Both the position numbers and the translations under genes were made by a program. A stretch of 6,215 nt of DNA from Pseudorhodobacter sp. (GTDB taxonomy: Bacteria > Pseudomonadota > Alphaproteobacteria > Rhodobacterales > Rhodobacteraceae). The stretch is taken from positions 1 through 6,215 of the forward strand of contig JAHEDL010000033.1 of assembly GCA_024641255.1 (NCBI GenBank). The letters are read 5' to 3'. Below, in pieces: positions 1 to 6,215 of the stretch; within the stretch, counting starts at the first letter, position 1; each line of letters opens with the position of its first letter. Under the pieces are notes generated by a model, which was given only the letters and a program-made list of their open reading frames with translations, searched no databases and was not told the origin of the DNA.

Positions 1-975
1 GAACGATTCAAGCGGGATCGAGCGCAGATCGTCGCCGCGGCGCAGGTGCAGGGTGGCGCCAAGGGCGATCAGCGCGGGCGGGCCGTCACCGATGGGCGAA
101 CCGTTGGCGATGTTGCCGCCGATGGTGGCGGCGTTGCGGACCTGTTCGCTGGCATAGCGGCGCAGCAGTTCGGCAAAACTGGGGTGGTGCGGTGCGATGG
201 CATCGCGCAGCTTTGTGATGGTGACACCGGCCCCGATGTGCAACCGCCCGCCCTGACGTTCGATATGTTGCAGGTCGCTGACGCGGTTCAGGAACGCGAC
301 TTTTGGCAGATCGCGCAGCTGTTTGGTGACCCAAAGCCCGACATCGGTGGCGCCCGCGACAAGCGTGGCATCGGGGTTTTGCAGATACCAGTCTGCCAGA
401 TCGTCAGAGTTGGTCGGGTTGAACGCGCCGGGGAGGCTGCCTGCCTCCCCGGACCCCACCGGGAGTATTTCGGAAAGAGCAAGCGTATCTGTCGTCATCC
501 ATACCGGCACCGGCGCGCTTTCGACGGCTTCGGCGGCGCGGATGATCGGGGCGTAGCCGGTGCAGCGGCAAAGGTTGCCGGCAAGCGTGGTGTCATGATC
601 GCGGCGGCCTTGCAGGTGGGCGGTGGCCATCGAGACGACAAAACCGGGGGTGCAAAAGCCGCATTGCGCGCCGTGATGGTCGATCATCGCGGTTTGCACC
701 GGATGCGCTTCGCCGTTCGGACCGGTAAGGCCTTCGATGGTGCGCACCGCTTTGCCGTGCAGTTGCGGCAAGAACAGGATGCAGGCATTCAGCGCCCGCG
801 CGCCTTCGGCATCTGTCACCATAACGGTGCAGGCACCGCAATCGCCTTCGTTGCAACCTTCTTTGGTGCCACAAAGCCCGCGATTTTCCCGCAACCAATC
901 AAGAAGCGTGCGCGTTGGGGCTTCGCCCGCAATGCGAACCGGCGTTCCATTCAAGAGAAACGCAACTTCGGTCAT
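1..975 (-). CDS. xdhA: Xanthine dehydrogenase small subunit XdhA (FeS/FAD subunit), N-terminal part, cut by the left window edge
   Basis: This subunit carries the two [2Fe-2S] clusters and FAD that pass electrons from the molybdopterin subunit XdhB to NAD+ during cytoplasmic oxidation of hypoxanthine and xanthine to urate. Read on the minus strand, 325 residues are visible; the family is usually about 460-490. The N-terminal ferredoxin-like domain has GCNEGDCGACT (C41, C46, C49) with C65 in NAC as the expected fourth ligand. The second cluster has QCGFCTPG (C105, C108) and LCRCTGY (C136, C138). After a linker (about 152-195) the FAD domain begins, with VAGATDVGLWVTK (206-218) and RNAATIGGNIANGSPIGD (280-297). 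All expected cluster cysteines are present. The ATG at 975 is preceded by AGGA (982-985) at 6 nt, which fixes the start. The C-terminal FAD part and any xdhB lie outside the window. A palindrome at 428-452 encodes part of the linker. The arrangement separates it from aldehyde oxidase-type fusions and from CO dehydrogenase small subunits, which lack the fused FAD domain. Confidence 0.95.
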   Translation of the reverse strand, partial: MTEVAFLLNGTPVRIAGEAPTRTLLDWLRENRGLCGTKEGCNEGDCGACTVMVTDAEGARALNACILFLPQLHGKAVRTIEGLTGPNGEAHPVQTAMIDHHGAQCGFCTPGFVVSMATAHLQGRRDHDTTLAGNLCRCTGYAPIIRAAEAVESAPVPVWMTTDTLALSEILPVGSGEAGSLPGAFNPTNSDDLADWYLQNPDATLVAGATDVGLWVTKQLRDLPKVAFLNRVSDLQHIERQGGRLHIGAGVTITKLRDAIAPHHPSFAELLRRYASEQVRNAATIGGNIANGSPIGDGPPALIALGATLHLRRGDDLRSIPLESF

Positions 976-981
976 GTTTTA

Positions 982-985
982 TCCT
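982..985 (-). promoter_or_regulatory. Ribosome binding site of xdhA
   Basis: On the minus strand AGGA lies 6 nt upstream of the ATG at 975 (read as GCAGGATAAAACATG). It supports this start over any other. Confidence 0.6.
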
Positions 986-1040
986 GCCGCGGTCTTTGCG
1001 CTTGAGCCGTTCTGCGCGCCCGCCCGATGCGGCGTAAAGC

Positions 1041-1054
1041 GGGTCGCGCGACCC
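1041..1054. promoter_or_regulatory. Perfect 14-bp palindrome (gggtcgcgcgaccc), possible operator
   Basis: The sequence equals its own reverse complement over 14 bp with no spacer. It lies 66 nt upstream of the xdhA start and 180 nt upstream of the dnaE start. A dyad in a divergent promoter region could bind a dimeric regulator, more plausibly one for xdhA because it is nearer. In DNA this GC-rich a chance palindrome is possible, and no named regulator motif is recognised. Confidence 0.25.
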
Positions 1055-1234
1055 TTGGGCCGATGCCCACCCTGTTTTCAACATCAAGCCTTGGTACGGG
1101 GATTCTTGCAAGCCCTTGCTTTGCCGAAATGTGGAAAGCAGTTTCAGCCGTTGGATGCGAATAGCCGCGATTAGGCGTGCTGGGCGGGGGCCTTGGGCTT
1201 TTGTTCTGGCGGCGGCTTCGTTAGGTTGGCGGCT

Positions 1235-4200
1235 ATGTCAGCACCGCGATTCATTCACCTGCGCACCCATACCGAACATTCGTTGCTGGAAGGCGCGGTG
1301 CCGGTGAAGGCGCTGATCAAGCTGTGCGTCAAGCACGAGATGCCTGCGGTGGCGGTGACCGACACCAATAACATGTTCGCCGCGTTGGAATTTTCGGTGT
1401 TGGCCAAGGATGCCGGGCTGCAGCCGATTGTTGGCTGTCAGGTGGCGGTGGCCTATGATCCGACAGTGCCGGGCGAAAAGCCGCGGGCGCCTGCGCCGGT
1501 GGTGGTGCTGGCGCAGAACGAAGCCGGCTATATGAACCTGATGAAGCTGAACTCTTGTCTTTATATCGACAAGGGCGGGCAGTTGCCGCAGGTGACGCTG
1601 GAAGAGTTGGAACGCTATTCCGACGGGCTGATCTGTTTGACCGGCGGGTCGGAAGGGCCGGTGGGCAAGCTGTTGCAAACCGCGCAGGGGCCAAAGGCGC
1701 GCAGCCTGATGCAGCGCTTGGCTGCCACCTATCCGCAGCGGTTGTACGTGGAATTGCAGCGCCACCCCGGCGAGGGCGGGCGGTTGACGCAGGCCGAAAC
1801 CGAGACCGAGCGCGGTTTCATCGAAATGGCCTATGAATTCGGGCTGCCGTTGGTGGCGACCAATGATGTCTATTTCCCCGCCACCACAATGTACGAGGCG
1901 CATGATGCGCTGATCTGCATTGCCGAGGGCGCCTATGTTGACCAGCAGCAACCGCGCCGCCGCCTGACGCCGCAGCATTATTTCAAGACCGAAGCCGAGA
2001 TGGTGACGCTGTTCGCCGATCTGCCGGAAGCGGTGGAAAACACGGTTGAAATTGCCCGTCGCTGTGCCTTTGCCGCGTTCAAGCGCAAGCCGATCTTGCC
2101 GAAATTCGCCGATGACGAGGTGAACGAACTGCGCCGTCAGGCCAATGAGGGGTTGCAGCGGCGTCTGGCGATTATTCCGCATGCGGTCAGCCCGGAAGAC
2201 TATCAGGCGCGGCTGGATTTCGAACTGGGCATCATCGAAAAGATGGGGTTCCCCGGCTATTTCCTGATCGTGGCCGATTTTATCAAATGGGCGAAGGATC
2301 ACAACATTCCGGTGGGGCCGGGGCGGGGGTCGGGTGCGGGCAGTCTGGTGGCCTATGCGCTGACCATCACCGACCTTGACCCGCTGCGCTATGCGCTGCT
2401 GTTCGAGCGGTTCTTAAACCCCGAACGGGTGTCTATGCCTGACTTCGACATCGATTTTTGCATGGATCGACGGCTGGAAGTCGTTGAATATGTGCAGAAG
2501 AAATACGGGCGCGACAAGGTGGGGCAGATCATCACCTTTGGGGCGCTGCTGTCAAAGGCGGCGGTGCGCGACGTGGGGCGCGTGTTGCAGATGTCTTACG
2601 GGCAGGTCGACAAGCTGTCGAAGATGATCCCGGTGGAAGGCGTCAAGCCGGTGTCGATCACCAAGGCACTGGCGGATGAACCGCGGCTGCGCGAGGCGGC
2701 GAAGGAAGAGGTCGTCAAGCGCCTTCTGGATTACGGCGCGCAGATTGAGGGGCTTTACCGCAACGCCTCGACCCACGCGGCGGGGGTGGTGATTGGTGAC
2801 CGGCCGCTGGACGAGCTGGTGCCGCTGTATCAGGACCCGAAATCGGACACGCCCGCGACGCAGTTCAACATGAAATGGGTCGAAGCGGCGGGGCTGGTGA
2901 AGTTTGACTTTCTTGGTCTGAAGACGCTGACGGTTATTCAAAGTGCGCTGGACCTGTTGAAGCTGCGTGGCATCGAGGTGGATATCAGCCTGATCCCGCT
3001 GGACGACAAGGCGACCTACGAGCTTTACGCCAGCGCCAAGACCGTGGCGGTGTTTCAGGTGGAATCCAGCGGCATGATGGATGCGCTGCGGCGGATGAAG
3101 CCGACCTGCATCGAGGATATCGTGGCCTTGGTGGCGTTATACCGCCCCGGCCCGATGGAAAACATTCCGACCTATTGCGAGGTGAAGAACGGGCTGAAGG
3201 ATCTGGAATCGATCCACCCGACGATTGACCATATTCTGGCCGAAACCCAAGGCATCATCGTGTATCAAGAACAGGTGATGCAGATCGCGCAGGTCATGGC
3301 GGGCTATAGCCTTGGCGGCGCCGACCTGCTGCGCCGTGCGATGGGTAAGAAGATCGCCGAAGAGATGGCCAAGGAACGGCCGAAGTTTGTGGAAGGCGCG
3401 AAAAAGACCCACAATGTGCCGGAAAAGAAAGCCGGTGAAGTTTTTGACCTGCTTGAGAAATTCGCCAACTATGGGTTCAACAAATCGCACGCGGCGGCCT
3501 ATGCGGTGGTGTCGTATCAGACCGCCTATCTGAAGGCGAATTACCCGGTTGAATTCATGGCCGGGGTGATGAACTGCGATATTCACCTGACCGACAAGCT
3601 GGCGGTGTATAAGCGCGAAGTCAGCAAGCTGGGCATCAAGACGGTGGCGCCTTGCGTCAATGCCTCGCTTGCGACCTTTACCGTGCGCGATGGCGCGGTG
3701 GTTTATGCGCTGGGCGCGCTGAAGAACGTCGGCGTTGATGCGATGAAGATGATCGTGGCGGCGCGGCAGGTCGAGGGCGCAGAAAAGCCGTTTGCAACGC
3801 TGTTTGATTTCGCGCGGCGGGTCGATCTGAAACGGGTCGGCAAGCGGCCTTTGGAAATGCTGGCGCGCGCGGGGGCGTTTGACGCGCTGGACCCCAATCG
3901 CGCCCGGGTGTTCGAGGGGCTGGATGCGCTGGTGGCCTATTCGGCGGCGATCCACGAGGCTAAGGCTTCTAATCAGGTGTCATTGTTTGGGGAGGCGGGG
4001 GCGGACATTCCAGAGCCCCGGCTGCCGTTCCGCGACGATTGGCAACCGGTGGAGCGGCTGACGCAGGAACATCTGGCGATCGGCTTCTATCTGTCGGGTC
4101 ATCCGCTTGACGATTACATGTCGGCACTGAAGCGCCGCGATGTAAAGACGCTGACCGAATTGACCCATCTGGCAGAACGCGGGCCGCTGATTGGTAAATT

Positions 4201-4675
4201 GGCGGGTGCAGTGTCTTCGAAACAGGAGCGCAAATCGGCCAAGGGCAACCGCTTTGCCTTCGTGCAACTGTCGGACCCGACCGGGCTTTATGAGGTGACG
4301 GTGTTTTCCGACACGCTGGAAGCCGCGCGCGATTTGCTGGAACCGGGCAAGAACGTGGTGCTGACGGTCAAGGCCGAATTGGAAGGCGACACGCTGAAAC
4401 TGCTGGCCAATGCGGTGCAGCCGATTGATCAGGTGGCCGATGCGGCGGGCGCGCAGGCGCTGCGCATCCACCTGAACCGGATCGAAGCGGTGCCGTCGAT
4501 TGCCGCCCTGCTGGCGCGGGTCGAAGGCCGCACCCGCGCGCAGATCACCCTTTGCGTGCCCGATGATCTGGGCCGCGAGATTGATCTGGCCCTGCCAACG
4601 CCCTATCCGGTCACGCCGCAGATCAAGGGCGCGATCAAGGCTATGCAGGGTGTGGTGATGGTCGAAGACATCTGA
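1235..4675 (+). CDS. dnaE: DNA polymerase III subunit alpha, DnaE1-type replicative polymerase
   Basis: This is the C-family polymerase that synthesises DNA in the replisome, working with the sliding clamp, clamp loader and epsilon exonuclease. The protein has 1146 aa (E. coli has 1160) and appears complete. Visible in order are: an N-terminal PHP domain (FIHLRTHTEHS from residue 6); the palm motif GPGRGSGAGS (361-370); PDFDIDFC with catalytic D403 and D405; the third catalytic aspartate D558 in VKFDFLGL; ALYRPGPM (634-641); a KSHAAAYAVVSYQ segment starting at 750; the internal clamp-binding motif QVSLF (914-918); an OB fold (about 985-1065); and a C-terminal domain. The PHP metal-site positions are altered (R10 and T44 where active PHP domains have His), as in E. 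coli, so proofreading probably relies on a separate DnaQ. The ATG at 1235 was chosen because MSAPRFIHLR aligns with the E. coli N-terminus; an in-frame TTG at 1193 would add 14 unlike residues. The ribosome site is weak (AGG at 1223-1225). The length, the clamp motif and the altered PHP domain argue against DnaE2/ImuC or PolC. Confidence 0.98.
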   Translation: MSAPRFIHLRTHTEHSLLEGAVPVKALIKLCVKHEMPAVAVTDTNNMFAALEFSVLAKDAGLQPIVGCQVAVAYDPTVPGEKPRAPAPVVVLAQNEAGYMNLMKLNSCLYIDKGGQLPQVTLEELERYSDGLICLTGGSEGPVGKLLQTAQGPKARSLMQRLAATYPQRLYVELQRHPGEGGRLTQAETETERGFIEMAYEFGLPLVATNDVYFPATTMYEAHDALICIAEGAYVDQQQPRRRLTPQHYFKTEAEMVTLFADLPEAVENTVEIARRCAFAAFKRKPILPKFADDEVNELRRQANEGLQRRLAIIPHAVSPEDYQARLDFELGIIEKMGFPGYFLIVADFIKWAKDHNIPVGPGRGSGAGSLVAYALTITDLDPLRYALLFERFLNPERVSMPDFDIDFCMDRRLEVVEYVQKKYGRDKVGQIITFGALLSKAAVRDVGRVLQMSYGQVDKLSKMIPVEGVKPVSITKALADEPRLREAAKEEVVKRLLDYGAQIEGLYRNASTHAAGVVIGDRPLDELVPLYQDPKSDTPATQFNMKWVEAAGLVKFDFLGLKTLTVIQSALDLLKLRGIEVDISLIPLDDKATYELYASAKTVAVFQVESSGMMDALRRMKPTCIEDIVALVALYRPGPMENIPTYCEVKNGLKDLESIHPTIDHILAETQGIIVYQEQVMQIAQVMAGYSLGGADLLRRAMGKKIAEEMAKERPKFVEGAKKTHNVPEKKAGEVFDLLEKFANYGFNKSHAAAYAVVSYQTAYLKANYPVEFMAGVMNCDIHLTDKLAVYKREVSKLGIKTVAPCVNASLATFTVRDGAVVYALGALKNVGVDAMKMIVAARQVEGAEKPFATLFDFARRVDLKRVGKRPLEMLARAGAFDALDPNRARVFEGLDALVAYSAAIHEAKASNQVSLFGEAGADIPEPRLPFRDDWQPVERLTQEHLAIGFYLSGHPLDDYMSALKRRDVKTLTELTHLAERGPLIGKLAGAVSSKQERKSAKGNRFAFVQLSDPTGLYEVTVFSDTLEAARDLLEPGKNVVLTVKAELEGDTLKLLANAVQPIDQVADAAGAQALRIHLNRIEAVPSIAALLARVEGRTRAQITLCVPDDLGREIDLALPTPYPVTPQIKGAIKAMQGVVMVEDI

Positions 4676-4690
4676 TCGCCCCTGATCCGA

Positions 4691-4717
4691 TTGCGCGCCT
4701 GCGGCGCAAGCCTTTTT
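4691..4717 (+). terminator. Probable Rho-independent terminator of dnaE
   Basis: Sixteen nt after the dnaE stop, GCGCC (4695-4699) and GGCGC (4703-4707) pair around a 3-nt loop. The stem can extend to TTG/CAA with a 2-nt bulge. Two nt beyond the extended stem is CC followed by five T (4713-4717). The stem is short but GC-rich and correctly placed. GCGCCTGCGGCGC is also a frequent hairpin in GC-rich alphaproteobacterial DNA, so the call is moderate. Confidence 0.55.
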
Positions 4718-4741
4718 AGCGCTGCGCGCGCGAGCCTTCGG

Positions 4742-4834
4742 CGAGGATATTTAGGGCCAATGTGAAAGCAACTTCATCTTGGCAAAAATATCCTCGGGGG
4801 TGAGGCGAAGCCGAGGGGGCAGACAGCCCCCTTT
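4742..4834. repeat. Compound palindromic intergenic repeat, Rhodobacterales type, between convergent dnaE and slyX
   Basis: The first part is a long inverted repeat. CGAGGATATTT (4742-4752) pairs perfectly with AAATATCCTCG (4786-4796), and the inner segments GCCAATGTGAA (4756-4766) and TTCATCTTGGC (4773-4783) pair with two mismatches around a 6-nt loop. Next, CCTCGG (4792-4797) can pair with CCGAGG (4811-4816). Last, AGGGGGC (4814-4820) pairs with GCCCCCT (4826-4832) around AGACA and is followed by TT. The form CTTCATCTTGGCAAAAATAT plus G-rich/C-rich hairpins is, from memory, abundant between genes in Rhodobacteraceae. It ends 10 nt after the slyX stop and follows the dnaE terminator, so it may serve as a two-way terminator or RNA-end stabiliser. 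It has no coding content. Confidence 0.75.
4814..4834 (+). terminator. Terminator-like hairpin at the right end of the intergenic repeat
   Basis: A perfect 7-bp stem, AGGGGGC (4814-4820) with GCCCCCT (4826-4832), has a 5-nt loop and is followed on the plus strand by TT only. The T tract is short, so termination strength is doubtful. On the minus strand it lies immediately beyond the slyX stop and could stop or protect slyX transcripts, though no T run follows there. Confidence 0.35.
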
Positions 4835-4844
4835 GCCCCACCGG

Positions 4845-5042
4845 TTACCAATGCGGCGGTTTTTGATTGGCGGCGGGGGCATCGCCGAAGGCTTCACGCT
4901 CGGCCTCGCGTTCGGCCAGAAGTTGCGTCAGGCGCAGCAGGCGATCCAGATCTTTGCTTTGCCGCGCCACCACGTCGGACAGGTCTTCGACCGTGCGGAT
5001 CAGATGCGCCATTCGTTCTTCCATTGCGTCTAATCTGTCCAT
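4845..5042 (-). CDS. slyX: SlyX family protein
   Basis: This is a small cytoplasmic protein of 65 aa, within the usual SlyX range of about 65-75. The family is widespread in Proteobacteria but has no firmly established biochemical role; the name comes from E. coli slyX beside slyD. The sequence starts [20 protein letters not shown], has hydrophobic residues at heptad spacing through about residue 45 (a predicted coiled coil), then a charged EREAERE stretch, and ends in KPPHW. That ending corresponds to the PPHY-type C-terminus typical of the family. The ATG at 5042 is preceded by AAAAGG (5049-5054) at 6 nt. An upstream in-frame ATG at 5081 would add 13 unlike residues and would span this site, so it was rejected. 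The gene converges on dnaE and diverges from hisS. There is no signal peptide or membrane segment. Confidence 0.88.
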   Translation of the reverse strand: MDRLDAMEERMAHLIRTVEDLSDVVARQSKDLDRLLRLTQLLAEREAEREAFGDAPAANQKPPHW

Positions 5043-5048
5043 GTCAAA

Positions 5049-5054
5049 CCTTTT
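5049..5054 (-). promoter_or_regulatory. Ribosome binding site deciding the slyX start
   Basis: AAAAGG on the minus strand lies 6 nt before the ATG at 5042. It falls inside the longer reading that would start at 5081, which favours the 65-aa start. Confidence 0.6.
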
Positions 5055-5062
5055 GCCACTGC

Positions 5063-5090
5063 TTGCCGCCCCGTTCCCCATCCGTTACAC
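5063..5090 (+). promoter_or_regulatory. Possible sigma-70-type promoter for hisS
   Basis: TTGCCG (5063-5068) and TTACAC (5085-5090) are separated by 16 nt in the 78-nt gap between divergent slyX and hisS. Transcription would start near 5097 and give a short leader containing the ribosome site at 5108-5113. The -10 match to TATAAT is poor, so this is only a candidate. Confidence 0.3.
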
Positions 5091-5107
5091 GGACCACGAG
5101 CAAAAGC

Positions 5108-5113
5108 GAAGGG
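5108..5113 (+). promoter_or_regulatory. Ribosome binding site of hisS
   Basis: GAAGGG lies 7 nt before the ATG at 5121. It supports that start. Confidence 0.6.
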
Positions 5114-5120
5114 TCTCGCC

Positions 5121-6215
5121 ATGGCACAGGACAAAGCTGCACCGCGTCCGAAGGCGGAAACGCCGAAAGGGTTTCGCGATTATTTCGGCGCCGAGGTGAC
5201 CGAACGCAAAGCGATGTTGGACAAGATCGCCGAGGTTTATCATCGCTATGGCTTTGATCCGCTGGAAACCAGTGCGGTGGAAACCGTATCGGCGCTGGGC
5301 AAGTTTTTGCCCGACGTGGATCGCCCGAACGAGGGTGTGTTTGCCTGGCAGGACGAAGACAAGGATTGGTTGGCGCTGCGCTATGATCTGACGGCACCTT
5401 TGGCCCGGGTGGCAGCGCAATTCCGCAATGATCTGCCCAGCCCCTATCGGCGCTATGCGATGGGTCCGGTTTGGCGCAACGAAAAGCCAGGTCCAGGGCG
5501 GTTCCGGCAGTTTTATCAATGTGATGCGGATACGGTGGGCGCGCCTTCGGTGGCGGCAGATGCCGAGATTTGCGCGATGTTGTCGGATGCGCTGGAAGTC
5601 GTAGGCATTCCGCGCGGCGACTATGTGGTCAAGGTGAACAATCGCAAGGTGTTGAACGGGGTGATGGAAGTGGCGGGGGTGTTGGACCCGTCGGACCCGA
5701 CCCGGTTCGAGGCAGAGCGCGGTATCGTCTTGCGCGCCATCGACAAGATTGATCGTCTGGGAGACGAGGGCGTGCGCGCCTTGCTGGGGGCTGGTCGCAA
5801 GGATGACAGCGGCGATTTCACCCATGGCGCCGGGCTTTCGGACGCGCAGGCCGAGGTGGTGATGGGGTTCATTTCCGCCAAGCGCGCGACGGGGGCGGCC
5901 ACCGTGGCGCGGTTGCGCGAGTTGGTCGGCGCGTCGGTGATTGGTGGCGAAGGCGTGGCCGAGTTGGAAACCATCGCCGAATTGCTGGATCGGCAGGGCT
6001 ATGGTGCCGACCGTATCGTGCTGGATCCGGGCGTGGTGCGGGGCCTTGGCTACTACACCGGGCCGGTCTACGAGGCCGAACTGACCTTCGAAATCTTCGA
6101 CGAAAAGGGCCGCAAGCGGCAGTTTGGCTCCGTCGCGGGCGGCGGGCGCTATGACGATCTGGTCAAGCGCTTCACCGGGCAGGCGGTGCCGGCGACCGGG
6201 GTTTCGATTGGGGTT
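5121..6215 (+). CDS. hisS: Histidyl-tRNA synthetase (HisRS), eukaryote-like alphaproteobacterial type, N-terminal 365 residues
   Basis: This class II synthetase attaches histidine to tRNA-His in the cytoplasm, using ATP. The frame is open to the right edge; by family the protein should reach about 500 aa, so most of the anticodon-binding domain is missing here. Visible are KGFRDYFG (16-23), a motif 1 region (about 44-55), [11 protein letters not shown] (86-96), motif 2 with [18 protein letters not shown] (118-135), VNNRKVLNG, the histidine-binding motif [12 protein letters not shown] (307-318), [14 protein letters not shown] (335-348) and the start of motif 3 at the right edge (VSIGV). LRYDLT, FYQCD, YYTG and [10 protein letters not shown] match eukaryotic and archaeal HisRS rather than the canonical bacterial LRPEGTA and LDYYN forms. 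The full class II core and the histidine motif make it a synthetase rather than the catalytically inactive paralogue HisZ. The ATG at 5121 follows GAAGGG at 7 nt. It is divergent from slyX. In related genomes hisZ-hisG often follow, but that cannot be seen here. Confidence 0.96.
   Translation, partial: MAQDKAAPRPKAETPKGFRDYFGAEVTERKAMLDKIAEVYHRYGFDPLETSAVETVSALGKFLPDVDRPNEGVFAWQDEDKDWLALRYDLTAPLARVAAQFRNDLPSPYRRYAMGPVWRNEKPGPGRFRQFYQCDADTVGAPSVAADAEICAMLSDALEVVGIPRGDYVVKVNNRKVLNGVMEVAGVLDPSDPTRFEAERGIVLRAIDKIDRLGDEGVRALLGAGRKDDSGDFTHGAGLSDAQAEVVMGFISAKRATGAATVARLRELVGASVIGGEGVAELETIAELLDRQGYGADRIVLDPGVVRGLGYYTGPVYEAELTFEIFDEKGRKRQFGSVAGGGRYDDLVKRFTGQAVPATGVSIGV

Larger units (their letters stand above)
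976..1234. other. Divergent intergenic region between xdhA and dnaE
   Basis: This 259-nt gap must hold the promoters for xdhA (leftward) and dnaE (rightward), unless transcription enters from elsewhere. I found no convincing -35/-10 pair on either strand. TTGCAA at 1106-1111 has no acceptable -10 at the usual distance. The clearest structure is a perfect 14-bp palindrome at 1041-1054, followed by a weak gggc/gccc hairpin at 1057-1068. No convincing small gene or RNA gene was seen. Confidence 0.7.

Noticed and set aside
46..1005. Long open frame of 319 aa on the plus strand
   Set aside because: It lies antisense to xdhA, whose minus-strand reading has all cluster cysteines and FAD motifs. The plus-strand translation shows no recognisable domain and reflects GC-rich third-position bias.
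1193..1234. Upstream TTG start that would extend DnaE by 14 residues
   Set aside because: The added residues do not resemble DnaE N-termini, whereas the ATG at 1235 gives MSAPRFIHLR, which aligns with the family start.
1238..2302. Open frame of 354 aa on the minus strand
   Set aside because: It is antisense to dnaE, low-complexity and rich in His, Arg and Gln, as expected for the complement of GC-rich codons.
3137..3955. Open frame of 272 aa on the minus strand
   Set aside because: It is a shadow of the well-conserved dnaE polymerase region, with an Arg/His-rich translation and no motifs.
5043..5081. Upstream ATG that would extend SlyX by 13 residues
   Set aside because: The extension does not look like SlyX and includes the AAAAGG ribosome site that serves the ATG at 5042.
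5085..5825. Open frame of 246 aa on the minus strand
   Set aside because: It is antisense to hisS, whose class II motifs are clear. It would also overlap the slyX/hisS promoter gap.
1..6215. CRISPR array, tRNA/rRNA genes, insertion sequences, phage or defence genes
   Set aside because: No regularly spaced direct repeats, tRNA-like cloverleaf, transposase or integrase reading, or attachment-site duplication was seen. The window is nearly filled by conserved housekeeping genes.

Overview
The window looks like ordinary chromosomal DNA from an alphaproteobacterium, most likely Rhodobacteraceae/Rhodobacterales. Three things point there. The coding sequences are GC-rich with strong G/C third positions. 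The XdhA sequence closely resembles, from memory, the Rhodobacter capsulatus type. The dnaE/slyX gap carries a palindromic repeat (GAGGATATTT...GCCAAGATGAA, then G-rich/C-rich hairpins) that I recognise as common in that group. No species can be named from the sequence alone.

Layout. From 1 to 975, on the minus strand, lies the N-terminal 325 residues of xdhA, the FeS/FAD subunit of xanthine dehydrogenase; the gene runs off the left edge. From 976 to 1234 is a divergent intergenic region with a perfect 14-bp palindrome. From 1235 to 4675, on the plus strand, is a complete dnaE, the replicative DNA polymerase III alpha subunit (1146 aa). From 4676 to 4844 is a convergent intergenic region holding a terminator-like hairpin and a compound palindromic repeat. 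From 4845 to 5042, on the minus strand, is slyX, a 65-aa coiled-coil protein. From 5043 to 5120 is a short divergent region with a possible hisS promoter. From 5121 to the right edge, on the plus strand, is hisS, histidyl-tRNA synthetase, with 365 residues visible.

How the genes relate. There is no evident single pathway. The genes belong to purine catabolism (xdhA), chromosome replication (dnaE), a small conserved protein of unclear role (slyX) and translation (hisS). Transcription is divergent at xdhA/dnaE, convergent at dnaE/slyX and divergent at slyX/hisS, so each gene probably has its own promoter.

Nothing here amounts to a new system. The points most worth a second look are three. The HisRS is of the eukaryote-like type, which in alphaproteobacteria goes with an altered tRNA-His identity. 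A perfect 10-bp-arm palindrome with repeat-like flanks lies inside the xdhA coding sequence at the interdomain linker. The related intergenic repeat sits between dnaE and slyX.
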